Of a stretch of 64,000 nt of DNA, positions 26,820-36,363 are shown piece after piece. The notes under the pieces were generated by a model. That model was not told where the DNA came from. It was given only the letters and a program-made list of their open reading frames with translations, and searched no databases. Each line of letters begins with the position of its first letter. The stretch's first letter is position 1. The translations under genes were made by a program, and so were the position numbers. Origin of the DNA: Roseomonas sp. KE0001 (lineage in GTDB: Bacteria; Pseudomonadota; Alphaproteobacteria; Acetobacterales; Acetobacteraceae); contig NZ_RCVQ01000010.1 of NCBI RefSeq assembly GCF_016107285.1, positions 45,648-109,647 on the forward strand, written 5' to 3'.

Positions 26820-28217
26820 TCACAGGTCGAGCCAAGGCAGCTCCTCGCGCGGGCGCGCCAGGTCGGGGTTCTGCGCGATCATGCGTTCCCAGACCCGTCG
26901 CGTGACCGACTGCGCCTCGCGCAGCAGGGCGGGCTCATCCACCGTCAGGACCCGGCCGTCGCGCAGGACGAAGTCGCCATCGACCATCACGGAGCGGACG
27001 GTGCCGGGGTGGCCGTAATGGACGATGTTCGAGACCAGCCGCACGACGGGCCGCATCGCCGGCGTGTTCAGGTCGATGAAGGTCAGGTCGGCCTTCTTGC
27101 CGGCCTCGATGCTGCCGATGTCCGACGCGGCGCCGAGGCTGGCGGCGGCGTCGCGCGTCACGGCATCGAGGATCGTCTGCGGCCCCGGCAGCACGCCGCC
27201 TTCCCGCTCCCGGCCCCGGCCGGTGCGATGCAGGATCGAGCCGATGCTCATGGCCTGGAACATGTCCTCGGTCATGTTGTCCGTGCCGATGGCGACACGC
27301 ACGCCGGCGTCACGGATCAGGCCGAGCAGGGCGGGATGCATGCCGCGCCGGCGCGAGATGCTGGCCGGGGTGTGCGCCATGGTCACGCCGCGCGCGGCGA
27401 GCAGCCCGATATCCTCCGGCGTGCAGAAGGTCCAGTGCGCCGCCGTCAGATCGGGGCCGAGAAATCCCTCGCGGTCCAGATAGGCGGCGGAGGTGGTGCC
27501 GCGCGCCGCCTTCACCGCCGCCACCTCGCCCGGGCTCTGCGACAGGTGCACGGTGCGCGTCAGCCCGTGCCGGGCCGCGAGATCCAGCAGCTTGCGCAGC
27601 ATGGCGGGCGAGCAGTTGTCCGGCGCATGCGCCGCCACCTGGCAGCGCACGCGGTCGCCGTGGCTGCCATGCAGCGCCTCGATCATCGCCTCGGCGCGGT
27701 CGAGGAACTGCGCGCCGAAGGCCGGGTCCTCGCGGTAGTCGCCGTGGCGGATCCGGCGCGTGTCGATGTCGGCGCAGCTTTCCGAGAGCCACAGCCGGAG
27801 GCCGGTCGCCGCCATGGCCTCCGCATAGGAGGCGACGTGCCGGAAGGGATCGACCAGCGTCGTCGTGCCGCTGCGGATCGCCTCCAGGCAGCCGAGCGCC
27901 GCCATGACCGAGCGCTCCTCGCCCGACATGGTGTAGGAGACGGGCGACATGTAGCCGTAGATCATGTCACCGTCCCAGTCCTCCACCGTGCCCCGCAGCA
28001 CGGTCAGGACGGTGTGGGTATGGGCGTTGACCAGGCCGGGAAGCACGGCCAGCCCCCGCGCGTCGATGCGCTCGGCGCCGGGATGCGCGGCCTCCAGCAG
28101 CTCGGCGGGCGCCACGGCGGCAATGCGCGCGCCGCGCAGCAGGATGGCCTGGCCCGCCAGCACGCGGCGCTCCGCGTCGCAGGTGACGATCGCCGCGCCG
28201 GTGATCAGCCTCTCCAT
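26820..28217 (-). CDS. Amidohydrolase of the TRZ/ATZ (aminohydrolase) family with an unusual catalytic motif
   Basis: Cytoplasmic metal-dependent hydrolase of 465 residues in the group of atrazine chlorohydrolase, cytosine/guanine-type and SAH deaminases. Metal ligands visible are H66 and H68 in GLVNAHTHT, H197 in VAAHAPDNCS, H224 in TVHLSQSPGE, H282 in MAHTPASIS and D313 in GTDNMTEDM. In most deaminases of the group the fourth motif reads HxxE with a catalytic Glu; here it reads HLSQ (Q227). That points to a different leaving group or mechanism. The ATG at 28215-28217 lies 4 bp after the upstream receptor stop, so it is the last gene of the seven-gene leftward operon. The substrate is probably a ring-bearing or substituted amine/amide. 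Confidence 0.85.
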   Translation of the reverse strand: MERLITGAAIVTCDAERRVLAGQAILLRGARIAAVAPAELLEAAHPGAERIDARGLAVLPGLVNAHTHTVLTVLRGTVEDWDGDMIYGYMSPVSYTMSGEERSVMAALGCLEAIRSGTTTLVDPFRHVASYAEAMAATGLRLWLSESCADIDTRRIRHGDYREDPAFGAQFLDRAEAMIEALHGSHGDRVRCQVAAHAPDNCSPAMLRKLLDLAARHGLTRTVHLSQSPGEVAAVKAARGTTSAAYLDREGFLGPDLTAAHWTFCTPEDIGLLAARGVTMAHTPASISRRRGMHPALLGLIRDAGVRVAIGTDNMTEDMFQAMSIGSILHRTGRGREREGGVLPGPQTILDAVTRDAAASLGAASDIGSIEAGKKADLTFIDLNTPAMRPVVRLVSNIVHYGHPGTVRSVMVDGDFVLRDGRVLTVDEPALLREAQSVTRRVWERMIAQNPDLARPREELPWLDL

Positions 28218-28221
28218 CGGC

Positions 28222-29079
28222 TCAGTTCTCGCCGGCATCGATGCTGATCCGCTGCAGGGCCTGGCGCTCCAGGCCGTGCTTCCTCAGGATCTCCAGATAG
28301 GTGCCGTTGGCCACCAGGCGCTGCAGCGACGCCGCCACGGCATCGCGCAGGTCGGTGGTGTCCTTCGGGAAGGCCATGCCGGAGAGGTTGCGGGTGATCG
28401 GCTCGCCCACCTCGACGAAGGCGCCCGGATTGAGCTGGCGCAGGTAGACGACATATTCGGCGCCGAGGATGGCGCCTTCCGCGCGTCCCTGCTGCAGGTC
28501 CGTGCGCGAGGCGGCGGCGCCTTCCGTGCCGATCACCTGCATGGCCGGCCTGCCGGCGGCGACGCAATTCCTCTCGCTCCAGGCCTGGGCCGAGGGGAAG
28601 TAGTTGGTGGTGCGCGGCGTCGCCACGCTGCGGCCGCAGAAGTCGGTGGCCTTCTCCGCGCCCTTCCGTTGGGCCGCCGTGGTGAAGATCTGCGCGCCGG
28701 TGCTGACGTAATCGACGAAGCTCAGCCGCTCGCGCCGCGCCGGAAGGTCGGTCATCGAGCTGCCGCTGAAATCGACGCGGCCGGTGGTGATGGCCGGAAT
28801 GAGCTGAGCGAAGGCCATCTCCTCCCAGCGGATCTCGACGCCGAGATCCTTGCCGATGGCGGTGACGAGATCGACGTTGACGCCACGCCGCTCATTCGTC
28901 GCCGGGTCCTTGTAGGCCATCGGCGGATAGGTGGCCTCGATGCCGACGCGGAGATAGCCCTGCTGGCGGAAGCGCTCGGGCAGGGACGCCTCCTGCGCCG
29001 CCGCGGATCTCGCGGCCGGAACGGCGGCGACCAGGCAGGCCAGGACCGCGACGGCCAGGTGACGGAGCGGACGGGACAT
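28222..29079 (-). CDS. Polar amino acid-type ABC receptor (family 3 binding protein)
   Basis: Periplasmic receptor of 285 residues with a signal peptide (MSRPLRHLAVAVLACLVAAV, cleavage near AAA-QEASL). The fold is shown by GYLRVGIEATYPPMAYKDP, GVNVDLVTAIGKDLGVEI, GRVDFSGSSMTDLPARRE and FPKDTTDLRDAVAASLQRL. A strong GGAGGAGGTTGC precedes the ATG at 29077-29079. It is the second receptor of the operon, placed between the deacetylase-fold enzyme and the amidohydrolase and about 45 percent similar by eye to the 30017-30841 receptor. Two receptors feeding one permease would broaden the range of ligands. Confidence 0.92.
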   Translation of the reverse strand: MSRPLRHLAVAVLACLVAAVPAARSAAAQEASLPERFRQQGYLRVGIEATYPPMAYKDPATNERRGVNVDLVTAIGKDLGVEIRWEEMAFAQLIPAITTGRVDFSGSSMTDLPARRERLSFVDYVSTGAQIFTTAAQRKGAEKATDFCGRSVATPRTTNYFPSAQAWSERNCVAAGRPAMQVIGTEGAAASRTDLQQGRAEGAILGAEYVVYLRQLNPGAFVEVGEPITRNLSGMAFPKDTTDLRDAVAASLQRLVANGTYLEILRKHGLERQALQRISIDAGEN

Positions 29080-29145
29080 GCAACCTCCTCCATGAAAAAG
29101 GCCGGATGAAAAAGGCCGGGGCGCTGTGCCCCGGCCCATCGACGC

Positions 29146-30030
29146 TCAGCCGGCCCGCGCCTCGCAGGCGGCGAAGTGGTTGGCGATCTCCCCGCCCGTC
29201 GCGATCCAGACATCGCCGCAGGATCGGGCATAATCGAGGAAATGGCGCAGCAGCCGGAGGCGCATCGGCCGGCCGCTGCATTGCGGATGCAGCACGGTGG
29301 TGACCATGCCGCCCCAGTCGCGGATCTCGTCCAGCTCATCCTGCCAGATCGACAGCACCGCCTCGCGCGGCTGGATGGTGTGGCGGCTGTAGCGATGCGA
29401 CAGGCCGAGCAGCCAGTCGTCATAGCAGGCCGTCACCGGCAGCTCGATCAGGCCGGGCGTGCCATCGTCGAGCAGGTGGCGATAGGGCCGGACATCGTCA
29501 CGGAAGGAGGAGGTGTAGAGCAGGCCGCGCCGCTTCAGCAGCACGCGAAGCTCCTCGCAGAACTCCCCGGAGGGCGCGCGGTAGCCGCGCGGCACCACGC
29601 CGAGGCGCCGCTTCAGCACCTCCAATCCGCGCTCCACCTCCTCCGCCAGCATCGGATCGTCCGGCTTCGGCATCAGATGGTGGAAGCCGTGGTGGCCGAT
29701 CTCGTGCCCCTCGGCCAGGATCGCCTCGCACATCGCCGGATGCGCCTCGACGGACCAGCCGGTGATGAAGAAGGTCGCCTTCAGCCCCTGCTGGCGCAAC
29801 AGCTCCAGCAGCTTGCGCGTGCCGACGCGGGCCTCGTAGCCGCCGAAGGACATGGTGACGAGCTCGCCGTAGCGAGCGGGGTCGTTGCCGGTCCAGGCCG
29901 TCTCGGCATCCACGTCGAAGGAGAGGAACATGGCCGCGCGATGGCCGCCGGGCCAGGGGAATTCCGGCGCCAGGGGCGCGCGGTTGGCGGGCGCCAGCGG
30001 CACCCGCTCGGCCGGTTCACTCACCGCCAT
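29146..30030 (-). CDS. Cytoplasmic polysaccharide-deacetylase-fold hydrolase, PuuE/cyclic imidase-like
   Basis: Protein of 294 residues with the NodB homology fold: the catalytic/metal Asp pair in MFLSFDVDAETAW, the metal histidines in GHEIGHHGFHH, and RGYRAPSGEF. The end contains TVLHPQCSGRPMRLRLLRHF and DVWIATGGEIANHF, which resembles the end of allantoinase PuuE, cyclic imide hydrolases and HpPgdA rather than chitin or peptidoglycan deacetylases. There is no signal peptide, so it acts inside the cell on a small molecule. The ATG at 30028-30030 overlaps the preceding receptor gene by 14 bp; a GTG two codons later is possible. A ring-opening amidase acting on an imide, hydantoin or ureide is the inferred role; deacetylation is the alternative. 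Confidence 0.82.
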   Translation of the reverse strand: MAVSEPAERVPLAPANRAPLAPEFPWPGGHRAAMFLSFDVDAETAWTGNDPARYGELVTMSFGGYEARVGTRKLLELLRQQGLKATFFITGWSVEAHPAMCEAILAEGHEIGHHGFHHLMPKPDDPMLAEEVERGLEVLKRRLGVVPRGYRAPSGEFCEELRVLLKRRGLLYTSSFRDDVRPYRHLLDDGTPGLIELPVTACYDDWLLGLSHRYSRHTIQPREAVLSIWQDELDEIRDWGGMVTTVLHPQCSGRPMRLRLLRHFLDYARSCGDVWIATGGEIANHFAACEARAG

Positions 30031-30841
30031 TGACCTGGATTTCCGGGATGGCGCTGGGCGTGAGCTGCCACTTGGCCAGCAGCCTCGCATAGGTGCCATC
30101 GGCCATCAGCGCCTTCAGCCCCTCGACCAGGGCCTGCTGCAGCTGCGTCTCCTCCTTGCCGGTGGCGATGCCCATCAGCGTGTAGCGCACCGGCTCGCCG
30201 ATCGGCGCATAGGTGTTGGGCTCCTGCCCCATGATGTAGGGCAGCGTCTCGCCCCCCTGCATGGCGGCATCGATGCGGCCCTGGCGAAGCTGGGTGCGCG
30301 CATCGGCCGAGCCCTCGGTCGGCACATAGACGATGGCGGGCCTGCCCTTGCCCTCGCACTCGGCCTCGCTGAAGGCCTTGATGTCGTTCGGCAGCGCCGT
30401 GCGCCGGCTGGCGCCGACGCGCTTGCCGCAGAGCGCCTGCGGCTCAGGGAACTCGGCGGCGCGGCTGTGCTGGGTGAAGAACTGGCTGCCGGAGCGGAGA
30501 TAGTCGATGAAGGTGGCCGTCTCCTGCCGGCTCTTCAGGTCCGACATGCCGGAGAGGATGATGTCGACCCGGCCGGTGCGCACCGAGGCCAGCATCTGGT
30601 CGAAGCTGGTCTCCTGCCACTGCATCCTGACGCCGAGCTTCTCGGCCAGGGCCTGGCCGAGCTCGACGTCGAAGCCGGTCAGCTCATTGGTCTGCGGGTC
30701 GCGCAGCTCGAGTGGCGGGTAGTTCGGCACGATAGCGGCGACGATCGCCCCGCGCGAGGTGATGCGCGCGGGCAGCTCCGCCGCCTGCGCGGCGGCGAGA
30801 GGCGTCAGCATGGTGGCGGCGAGCGCCAGAGCCTTGAGCAT
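30017..30841 (-). CDS. Polar amino acid-type ABC receptor (family 3 binding protein)
   Basis: Periplasmic receptor of 274 residues. Signal peptide MLKALALAATMLTPLAAAQA, cleaved before AELPARI. Fold marks are AIVAAIVPNYPPLELRDPQ, GFDVELGQALAEKLGVRM, GRVDIILSGMSDLKSRQE and LMADGTYARLLAKWQL. A GAAGGAC ribosome site precedes the ATG at 30839-30841. The gene lies 12 bp downstream of the ATPase gene and overlaps the next enzyme gene, so it belongs to the operon and is the main receptor for the adjoining permease. The ligand may be an N-carbamoyl amino acid or ureide, judged from the enzymes; this is inference. Confidence 0.93.
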   Translation of the reverse strand: MLKALALAATMLTPLAAAQAAELPARITSRGAIVAAIVPNYPPLELRDPQTNELTGFDVELGQALAEKLGVRMQWQETSFDQMLASVRTGRVDIILSGMSDLKSRQETATFIDYLRSGSQFFTQHSRAAEFPEPQALCGKRVGASRRTALPNDIKAFSEAECEGKGRPAIVYVPTEGSADARTQLRQGRIDAAMQGGETLPYIMGQEPNTYAPIGEPVRYTLMGIATGKEETQLQQALVEGLKALMADGTYARLLAKWQLTPSAIPEIQVNGGE

Positions 30842-30853
30842 CGTGGATGTCCT

Positions 30854-31645
30854 TCAGGAGAGAACGGCGGAGAGGAAGGCCTTCAGCCTGTCCTCGCGGG
30901 GATTGGCGAGCACCTCGGCGGCGGGGCCGGATTCGACGATGGCGCCGCGGTCCATGAAGACCACGCGGTCACCCACCTCACGGGCGAAGCCGAGCTCGTG
31001 CGTCACCACGATCATGGTCATGCCGGTGGCCGCCAGCTCCTTCATCGCCGCCAGCACCTCACCCACCAGCTCGGGGTCGAGGGCGCTGGTCGGCTCGTCG
31101 AAGAGCATCAGCTTCGGCTTCATGGCCAGCGCGCGGGCGATGGCGACGCGCTGCTGCTGCCCGCCCGAGAGCTGCGCCGGATAGTTGCCGGCCTTGTCGG
31201 CCAGGCCGACGCGCTCCAGCAGCGCCTTCGCCTCGCGCACCGCCTCGGCGTGGTTGCGGCCCTGCACCTGCACCGGGCCCTCGATGACGTTCTCGAGCGC
31301 GGTCATGTGCGGGAAGAGATTGAAGCGCTGGAAGACCATGCCGGTCTTGAGCCGCTGCCGCGCGACCTCCTTCTCGGAAAGGCTGTGCAGCCTGTTCCCC
31401 GCGATGCGCCAGCCGGTCAGCTCGCCATCGACCCAGATGGCGCCGCTGTCGATGGTGACGAGCTGGTTGACGCAGCGCAGCAGTGTCGTCTTGCCGGAGC
31501 CCGAGGCGCCGATGATGCAGACCACCTCGCCGGTCCGGACGTCGAGGGAGACGCCGTCGAGCGCCTGGAAGTCGCCAAACTTCTTGCGCACGTCGACGAT
31601 CGAGACGAGAGGTGGGGAGACAGGAGAAGCGGGTTGCGCGCTCAT
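30854..31645 (-). CDS. Polar amino acid ABC transporter ATP-binding protein (GlnQ/HisP family)
   Basis: ATPase of 263 residues. Walker A is GASGSGKTT (about residue 43), then [20 protein letters not shown], signature LSGGQQQR, Walker [20 protein letters not shown] and the H-loop [20 protein letters not shown], a textbook GlnQ/HisP set. The ATG at 31643-31645 overlaps the permease stop as ATGA. It is the only ATPase gene of the polar amino acid type in this window and could also energise the ATPase-less importer at 17490-19679. Confidence 0.95.
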   Translation of the reverse strand: MSAQPASPVSPPLVSIVDVRKKFGDFQALDGVSLDVRTGEVVCIIGASGSGKTTLLRCVNQLVTIDSGAIWVDGELTGWRIAGNRLHSLSEKEVARQRLKTGMVFQRFNLFPHMTALENVIEGPVQVQGRNHAEAVREAKALLERVGLADKAGNYPAQLSGGQQQRVAIARALAMKPKLMLFDEPTSALDPELVGEVLAAMKELAATGMTMIVVTHELGFAREVGDRVVFMDRGAIVESGPAAEVLANPREDRLKAFLSAVLS

Positions 31646-32493
31646 CGGCCACCTCCCGTGCCGCGCGCGAAGCGGCGTTCGAGCAGCATCTGCAGCGGCG
31701 TCAGGATCGAGACGACGACGAGGTACCAGATGGCGGCGACGATCAGCAGCTCGATGACGCGGGAATTGGCGTAGTAGATGTTCTGCGCCGCGTGCAGGAT
31801 CTCGGCGAACTGGATGACGCTGGCGAGCGAGGTCAGCTTCACCATGCCGATGAACTCGTTGCCGAGTGGCGGGATGACGACGCGCATGGCCTGCGGGAAG
31901 ACGATGCGGCGCAGCGCCTTCATCCGCGTCATGCCGATCGCCTTGGCCGCCTCGTACTGCCCGGCATCGACCGAGAGCATGCCGGCGCGGATCACCTCGG
32001 AGGTATAGGCCCCCTGGTTGATGCCGAGGCCGAGAAAGGCGGCCAGCGCCGGCGTCATGACATCGACGGTCCGCATCGACCAGTCGCCGAAGCCGAGCGT
32101 CGGGAAGATCAGCGCGATGTTGAACCAGAGCAGCAGCTGCAGGATCACCGGCGTGCCGCGGAACAGCCAGGCGTAGCCCATGGCCACGCCCTGCAGCACG
32201 GGGTTGGGCGACATCCGCATCACCGCGGCGGTGACGCCGAGGAGGATGCCGAGGCCCATGGCGGCGAAGGTCATCCAGATGGTGTTGACCAGCCCGGTCA
32301 TGATCGCCGGCGCGGTCAGGAAGCGGCCGACGAAATCCCATTCGATCTGGCCGACGGCGAAGGCGCGCGCCAGCCCGGCCAGCAGCAGCACAATGACGGC
32401 GACGGCCAGCCAGCGCCCCCAGTGCCGGTCCGGCACATGGGTGAAATGCGCGATGTCGGGCAGGGCCGGGGAAGAGTGGGGTGCCGCGCTCAT
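31642..32493 (-). CDS. Polar amino acid ABC transporter permease (single permease)
   Basis: Inner-membrane permease of 283 residues with an N-terminal extra helix ([18 protein letters not shown], about 28-45) before the standard five-helix core. [20 protein letters not shown], then [18 protein letters not shown] and the EAA loop [20 protein letters not shown] are family marks. Only one permease gene is present, so the channel should be a homodimer. The 283-residue length with an extra N-terminal helix is common in single-permease systems. It follows the carbamoyl hydrolase gene by 4 bp. Confidence 0.93.
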   Translation of the reverse strand: MSAAPHSSPALPDIAHFTHVPDRHWGRWLAVAVIVLLLAGLARAFAVGQIEWDFVGRFLTAPAIMTGLVNTIWMTFAAMGLGILLGVTAAVMRMSPNPVLQGVAMGYAWLFRGTPVILQLLLWFNIALIFPTLGFGDWSMRTVDVMTPALAAFLGLGINQGAYTSEVIRAGMLSVDAGQYEAAKAIGMTRMKALRRIVFPQAMRVVIPPLGNEFIGMVKLTSLASVIQFAEILHAAQNIYYANSRVIELLIVAAIWYLVVVSILTPLQMLLERRFARGTGGGR

Positions 32494-32497
32494 CCGC

Positions 32498-33451
32498 TCA
32501 GCCGGCCTTGCGCGGCGGCGCGATGGCGCCCTTCTGCGAGGAGATCAGCCCATAGGCCTCGGGGCGGCGGTGCATCTCGAAGTTGAACATCTTGGTCTTG
32601 CCCTGCAGGCAGAGGTCGAGGTCGCACTCCGCGACGACCACCTCGTCGGCCAGCGTCCGCGTCTCGGCGACGATGCGGCCGTTCGGATCGACGATGCAGG
32701 AGCCGCCGATCAGCCCCGAGCCGTCCTCCTCGCCGGCCTTGGCCACCGCCACCGCCCAGCACGCGTTCATATAGGCGTTGGCCTGCGCGGCGAGCTGCGA
32801 ATGGAAGGTGCGCAGGCCCTGATCCTCGGTCTCGCCGCCGTTCGGATCGTAGGCCGCGGAGTTGTAGCCGACGAGCATCATCTCCATGCCCTGCAGGGCA
32901 TAGACGCGCCAGGCCTCGGGCCAGCGGCGGTCGTTGCAGACCAGCATGCCGAGCACCGGCTCCCCCCAGCCTTCCGGCCCCCGGAAGGCCGGGAAGCCGA
33001 GGTCGCCATACTCGAAGTAGCGCTTCTCGAGCTGCTGGAACCGCGCGCCCTCGCGCGGCTCCACCGAGCCCGGCAGGTGCATCTTGCGGTACTTGGCCAA
33101 GATCGTCCCGTCCGGCCCGACGGTGACGGCGCTGTTGAAGCGCTTCCCCTCCGGGGTCTTCTCGGCATAGCCGATATAGAAGCCGACACCGAGCTCGCGC
33201 GCCCTGTCGAACAGCGGCTGGGTTTCCGGCCCGGGCAACGCCTCCTCGTAGTAGGGATCGAGCGCCGCCTCATCGAGCAGCCAGCGCGGGAAGAAGGTGG
33301 TGAAGGCCAGTTCCGGGAACACCACCAGCTGGGCGCCCTCCGCCGCCGCGCGTTCCAGCAGGGCGATCAGCCGGCCCAGGGTCTGCGAACGGGGATCGGC
33401 CTTCTGGGTCGGCCCCATCTGGGCGGCGGCGACGCGGAGAATTCGGGGCAT
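32498..33451 (-). CDS. N-carbamoyl-D-amino acid hydrolase (nitrilase superfamily)
   Basis: Amidase of 317 residues that splits N-carbamoyl amino acids to amino acid, CO2 and ammonia. The catalytic triad is E47 in VVFPELAFTTFFPRW, K123 in KYRKMHLPG and C172 in MLVCNDRRWPEAWR. The words PELAxTTFFPRW and CNDRRWPE are specific to the D-carbamoylase branch, as in Agrobacterium HyuC/DCase, and set it apart from plain nitrilases and beta-ureidopropionases. It is the first gene of the leftward operon, preceded by AT-rich DNA with two inverted repeats. No classical hydantoinase (dihydropyrimidinase family) gene is present; another enzyme must make its substrate, or it is imported. Confidence 0.9.
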   Translation of the reverse strand: MPRILRVAAAQMGPTQKADPRSQTLGRLIALLERAAAEGAQLVVFPELAFTTFFPRWLLDEAALDPYYEEALPGPETQPLFDRARELGVGFYIGYAEKTPEGKRFNSAVTVGPDGTILAKYRKMHLPGSVEPREGARFQQLEKRYFEYGDLGFPAFRGPEGWGEPVLGMLVCNDRRWPEAWRVYALQGMEMMLVGYNSAAYDPNGGETEDQGLRTFHSQLAAQANAYMNACWAVAVAKAGEEDGSGLIGGSCIVDPNGRIVAETRTLADEVVVAECDLDLCLQGKTKMFNFEMHRRPEAYGLISSQKGAIAPPRKAG

Positions 33452-33551
33452 GCTCGGGACCTTCAGCTTGGGGCCGCCGCTCAGGGGGCGGGACGGAGAA
33501 TGCGAGGGCCATTCTGTCGCACAGAAATCAGGCAGCGCAATTGATCCGTCT

Positions 33552-33587
33552 ATAAGAAATCGCGGCTTATCATAAAGGTTCCTTATG
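33552..33587. promoter_or_regulatory. Two adjacent inverted repeats in the promoter of the carbamoylase operon
   Basis: ATAAG (33552-33556) pairs with CTTAT (33566-33570). Directly adjoining, CATAA (33571-33575) pairs with TTATG (33583-33587). Both lie in an AT-rich island about 100-135 bp upstream of the carbamoylase start and the same distance before cysS. On the minus strand TATAGA (33554-33549) could be a -10. The arrangement suits a GntR- or LysR-type operator; no regulator gene is adjacent. Confidence 0.4.
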
Positions 33588-33720
33588 GCATGGCGCGAAG
33601 ACAGGCATAGAGGTCCCTGATCCGCCCGTGCGGGGAGGCCCGGCTGAAATGGTTGACGGGACCGGGCGATCTGTCACACCTCGCCAGCTTGTGCCGACAA
33701 CCAGCCGACAAGGCAGCGTG

Positions 33721-35154
<1,434 letters not shown>

Positions 35155-35181
35155 GGCCACCGACGGGCGGCCGACGGGGCC

Positions 35182-36162
35182 TCAGGCTTCGGGCTGGCGC
35201 CGGGCGGCGGAGCGCCGTGCCGGCGCCTCGCCCGCCAGGCGCTCGCGGAGCAGCCGGGCGGCCCGCAGCCCCAGCATCCCCAGCCCGGCCAGGCCGACCC
35301 AGACCGCCGGACGCGGGCCGAAGGCGAGATCGAGATTGGCCAACAGCACCGGCCCCGGCGGCACGCCCGAGGCCACCGCGTACCACCCCGCTTCCAGCAG
35401 CGCCGTTGCCAGGGCCGCGGCCAGGGCGAGCAGCAGCAGGCGCCCCGGCCCCGGCGCGCCCTGCCGGGATGCCCCGGACCTCGAGGGCGCCAGAGGCCTT
35501 GAGGGCACCGGGGACCTTGAGAGCGCCGGGCCCGGCCTCAGCAGGCGATAGCCCATCAGCCAGAGAAAGAGGCCGCTCATCAGAATGGCCTCGGTCACGT
35601 CGATCTTCGATTGCAGGGCGAAATGCACCAGCGCGAGGACAGCGATGCCATAGACGGCGCGGTGCAGCGCCTGCCAGCGGCGCCCGCCCAGCCGCCGCAC
35701 CCATCCGTCGGTGGAGGTGGCGCCCAGCACGGCCAGGCCCAGCAGGGCGAGGAAGCCGATGGTGAGATAGACGCGGAGCGCGATCTCGGAGGCGATGCGC
35801 GGCAGGTCCCATTGCAGATCCAGCGCGTAGAGCAGCAGGTGCAGCAGAGCATAGGCCAGGGCGCCGAGGCCGAGCATCCGCCGCACCAGCATCGCCTCCG
35901 GCCAGCGCAGCAATTGCCGCAGCGGCGTCACCAGCAGGGAGATGAGCAGGATCCGCACCGCCCAGAGGCCCGTGCTGTGGATCGCCTCCATGATCGGCCG
36001 GCCGCCCAGCGCCCCCTGTCCGGCCTGCGCCGTCAGCCACAGGCCGGGCAGGAAGAGGCTCGCCAGGACCATGGCCTTCAGCGCCGAGAAGCGGCCCTGG
36101 CGGTCGCGCCATGGCCAGGGGAAGGTCCGCCTCGGCGGCGGCGCCGTGATCTGCCGGGTCAT
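35182..36162 (-). CDS. msrQ: MsrQ-like heme-binding membrane subunit of periplasmic methionine sulfoxide reductase, with C-terminal extension
   Basis: Integral membrane b-type cytochrome of 326 residues that normally passes electrons to periplasmic MsrP for repair of oxidised methionine. Likely heme ligands are the histidines in YALLHLLLYALDLQWD, QALHRAVYGI and ALVHFALQSKID. RRMLGLGALAYALLHL and TSTDGWVRRLGGRRWQALHR are MsrQ-like. E. coli MsrQ has about 211 residues; this protein continues with a Ser/Arg/Pro linker (about 208-235, built from a 6-residue repeat) and two further helices. msrP, which usually lies directly upstream, is absent; the neighbour is a divergent DUF305 gene. It may serve an MsrP encoded elsewhere or a different partner. 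Confidence 0.8.
   Translation of the reverse strand: MTRQITAPPPRRTFPWPWRDRQGRFSALKAMVLASLFLPGLWLTAQAGQGALGGRPIMEAIHSTGLWAVRILLISLLVTPLRQLLRWPEAMLVRRMLGLGALAYALLHLLLYALDLQWDLPRIASEIALRVYLTIGFLALLGLAVLGATSTDGWVRRLGGRRWQALHRAVYGIAVLALVHFALQSKIDVTEAILMSGLFLWLMGYRLLRPGPALSRSPVPSRPLAPSRSGASRQGAPGPGRLLLLALAAALATALLEAGWYAVASGVPPGPVLLANLDLAFGPRPAVWVGLAGLGMLGLRAARLLRERLAGEAPARRSAARRQPEA
35476..35529. repeat. Three 18-bp tandem repeats inside the msrQ-like gene
   Basis: Units lie at 35476-35493, 35494-35511 and 35512-35529, pattern GGNCCTTGAGGGCRCCGG with a few changes. Being 18 bp, they keep the frame and encode a Ser-Arg-Ser/Pro-rich hexapeptide repeat in the linker between the MsrQ core and its C-terminal extension. 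The copy number could vary between strains. Confidence 0.8.
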
Positions 36163-36363
36163 GCCGCCTCCGTCCCTGCGCAGGGCGCATGTGGGGGCGT
36201 CGGCGCCCCGCGCCAGTCCAAAAGTTGTGGCAAGGGCGCCACGGCGTCTTGCCTTCCCCCCGTGTCAGGGTGACACCACGGGCGCGGCGCCACGCGCCAC
36301 CCCCTTTCCGCCGCGCCTCCTGCCGGCGGGACTTCGCTTCTCCCAGACCGGAGGCACGACATC

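Noticed and set aside
29146..30030. Naming the deacetylase-fold protein allantoinase PuuE outright
   Set aside because: The C-terminal pattern is similar, but no uricase, allantoicase or ureidoglycolate genes accompany it and the middle region differs; only PuuE-like is justified.
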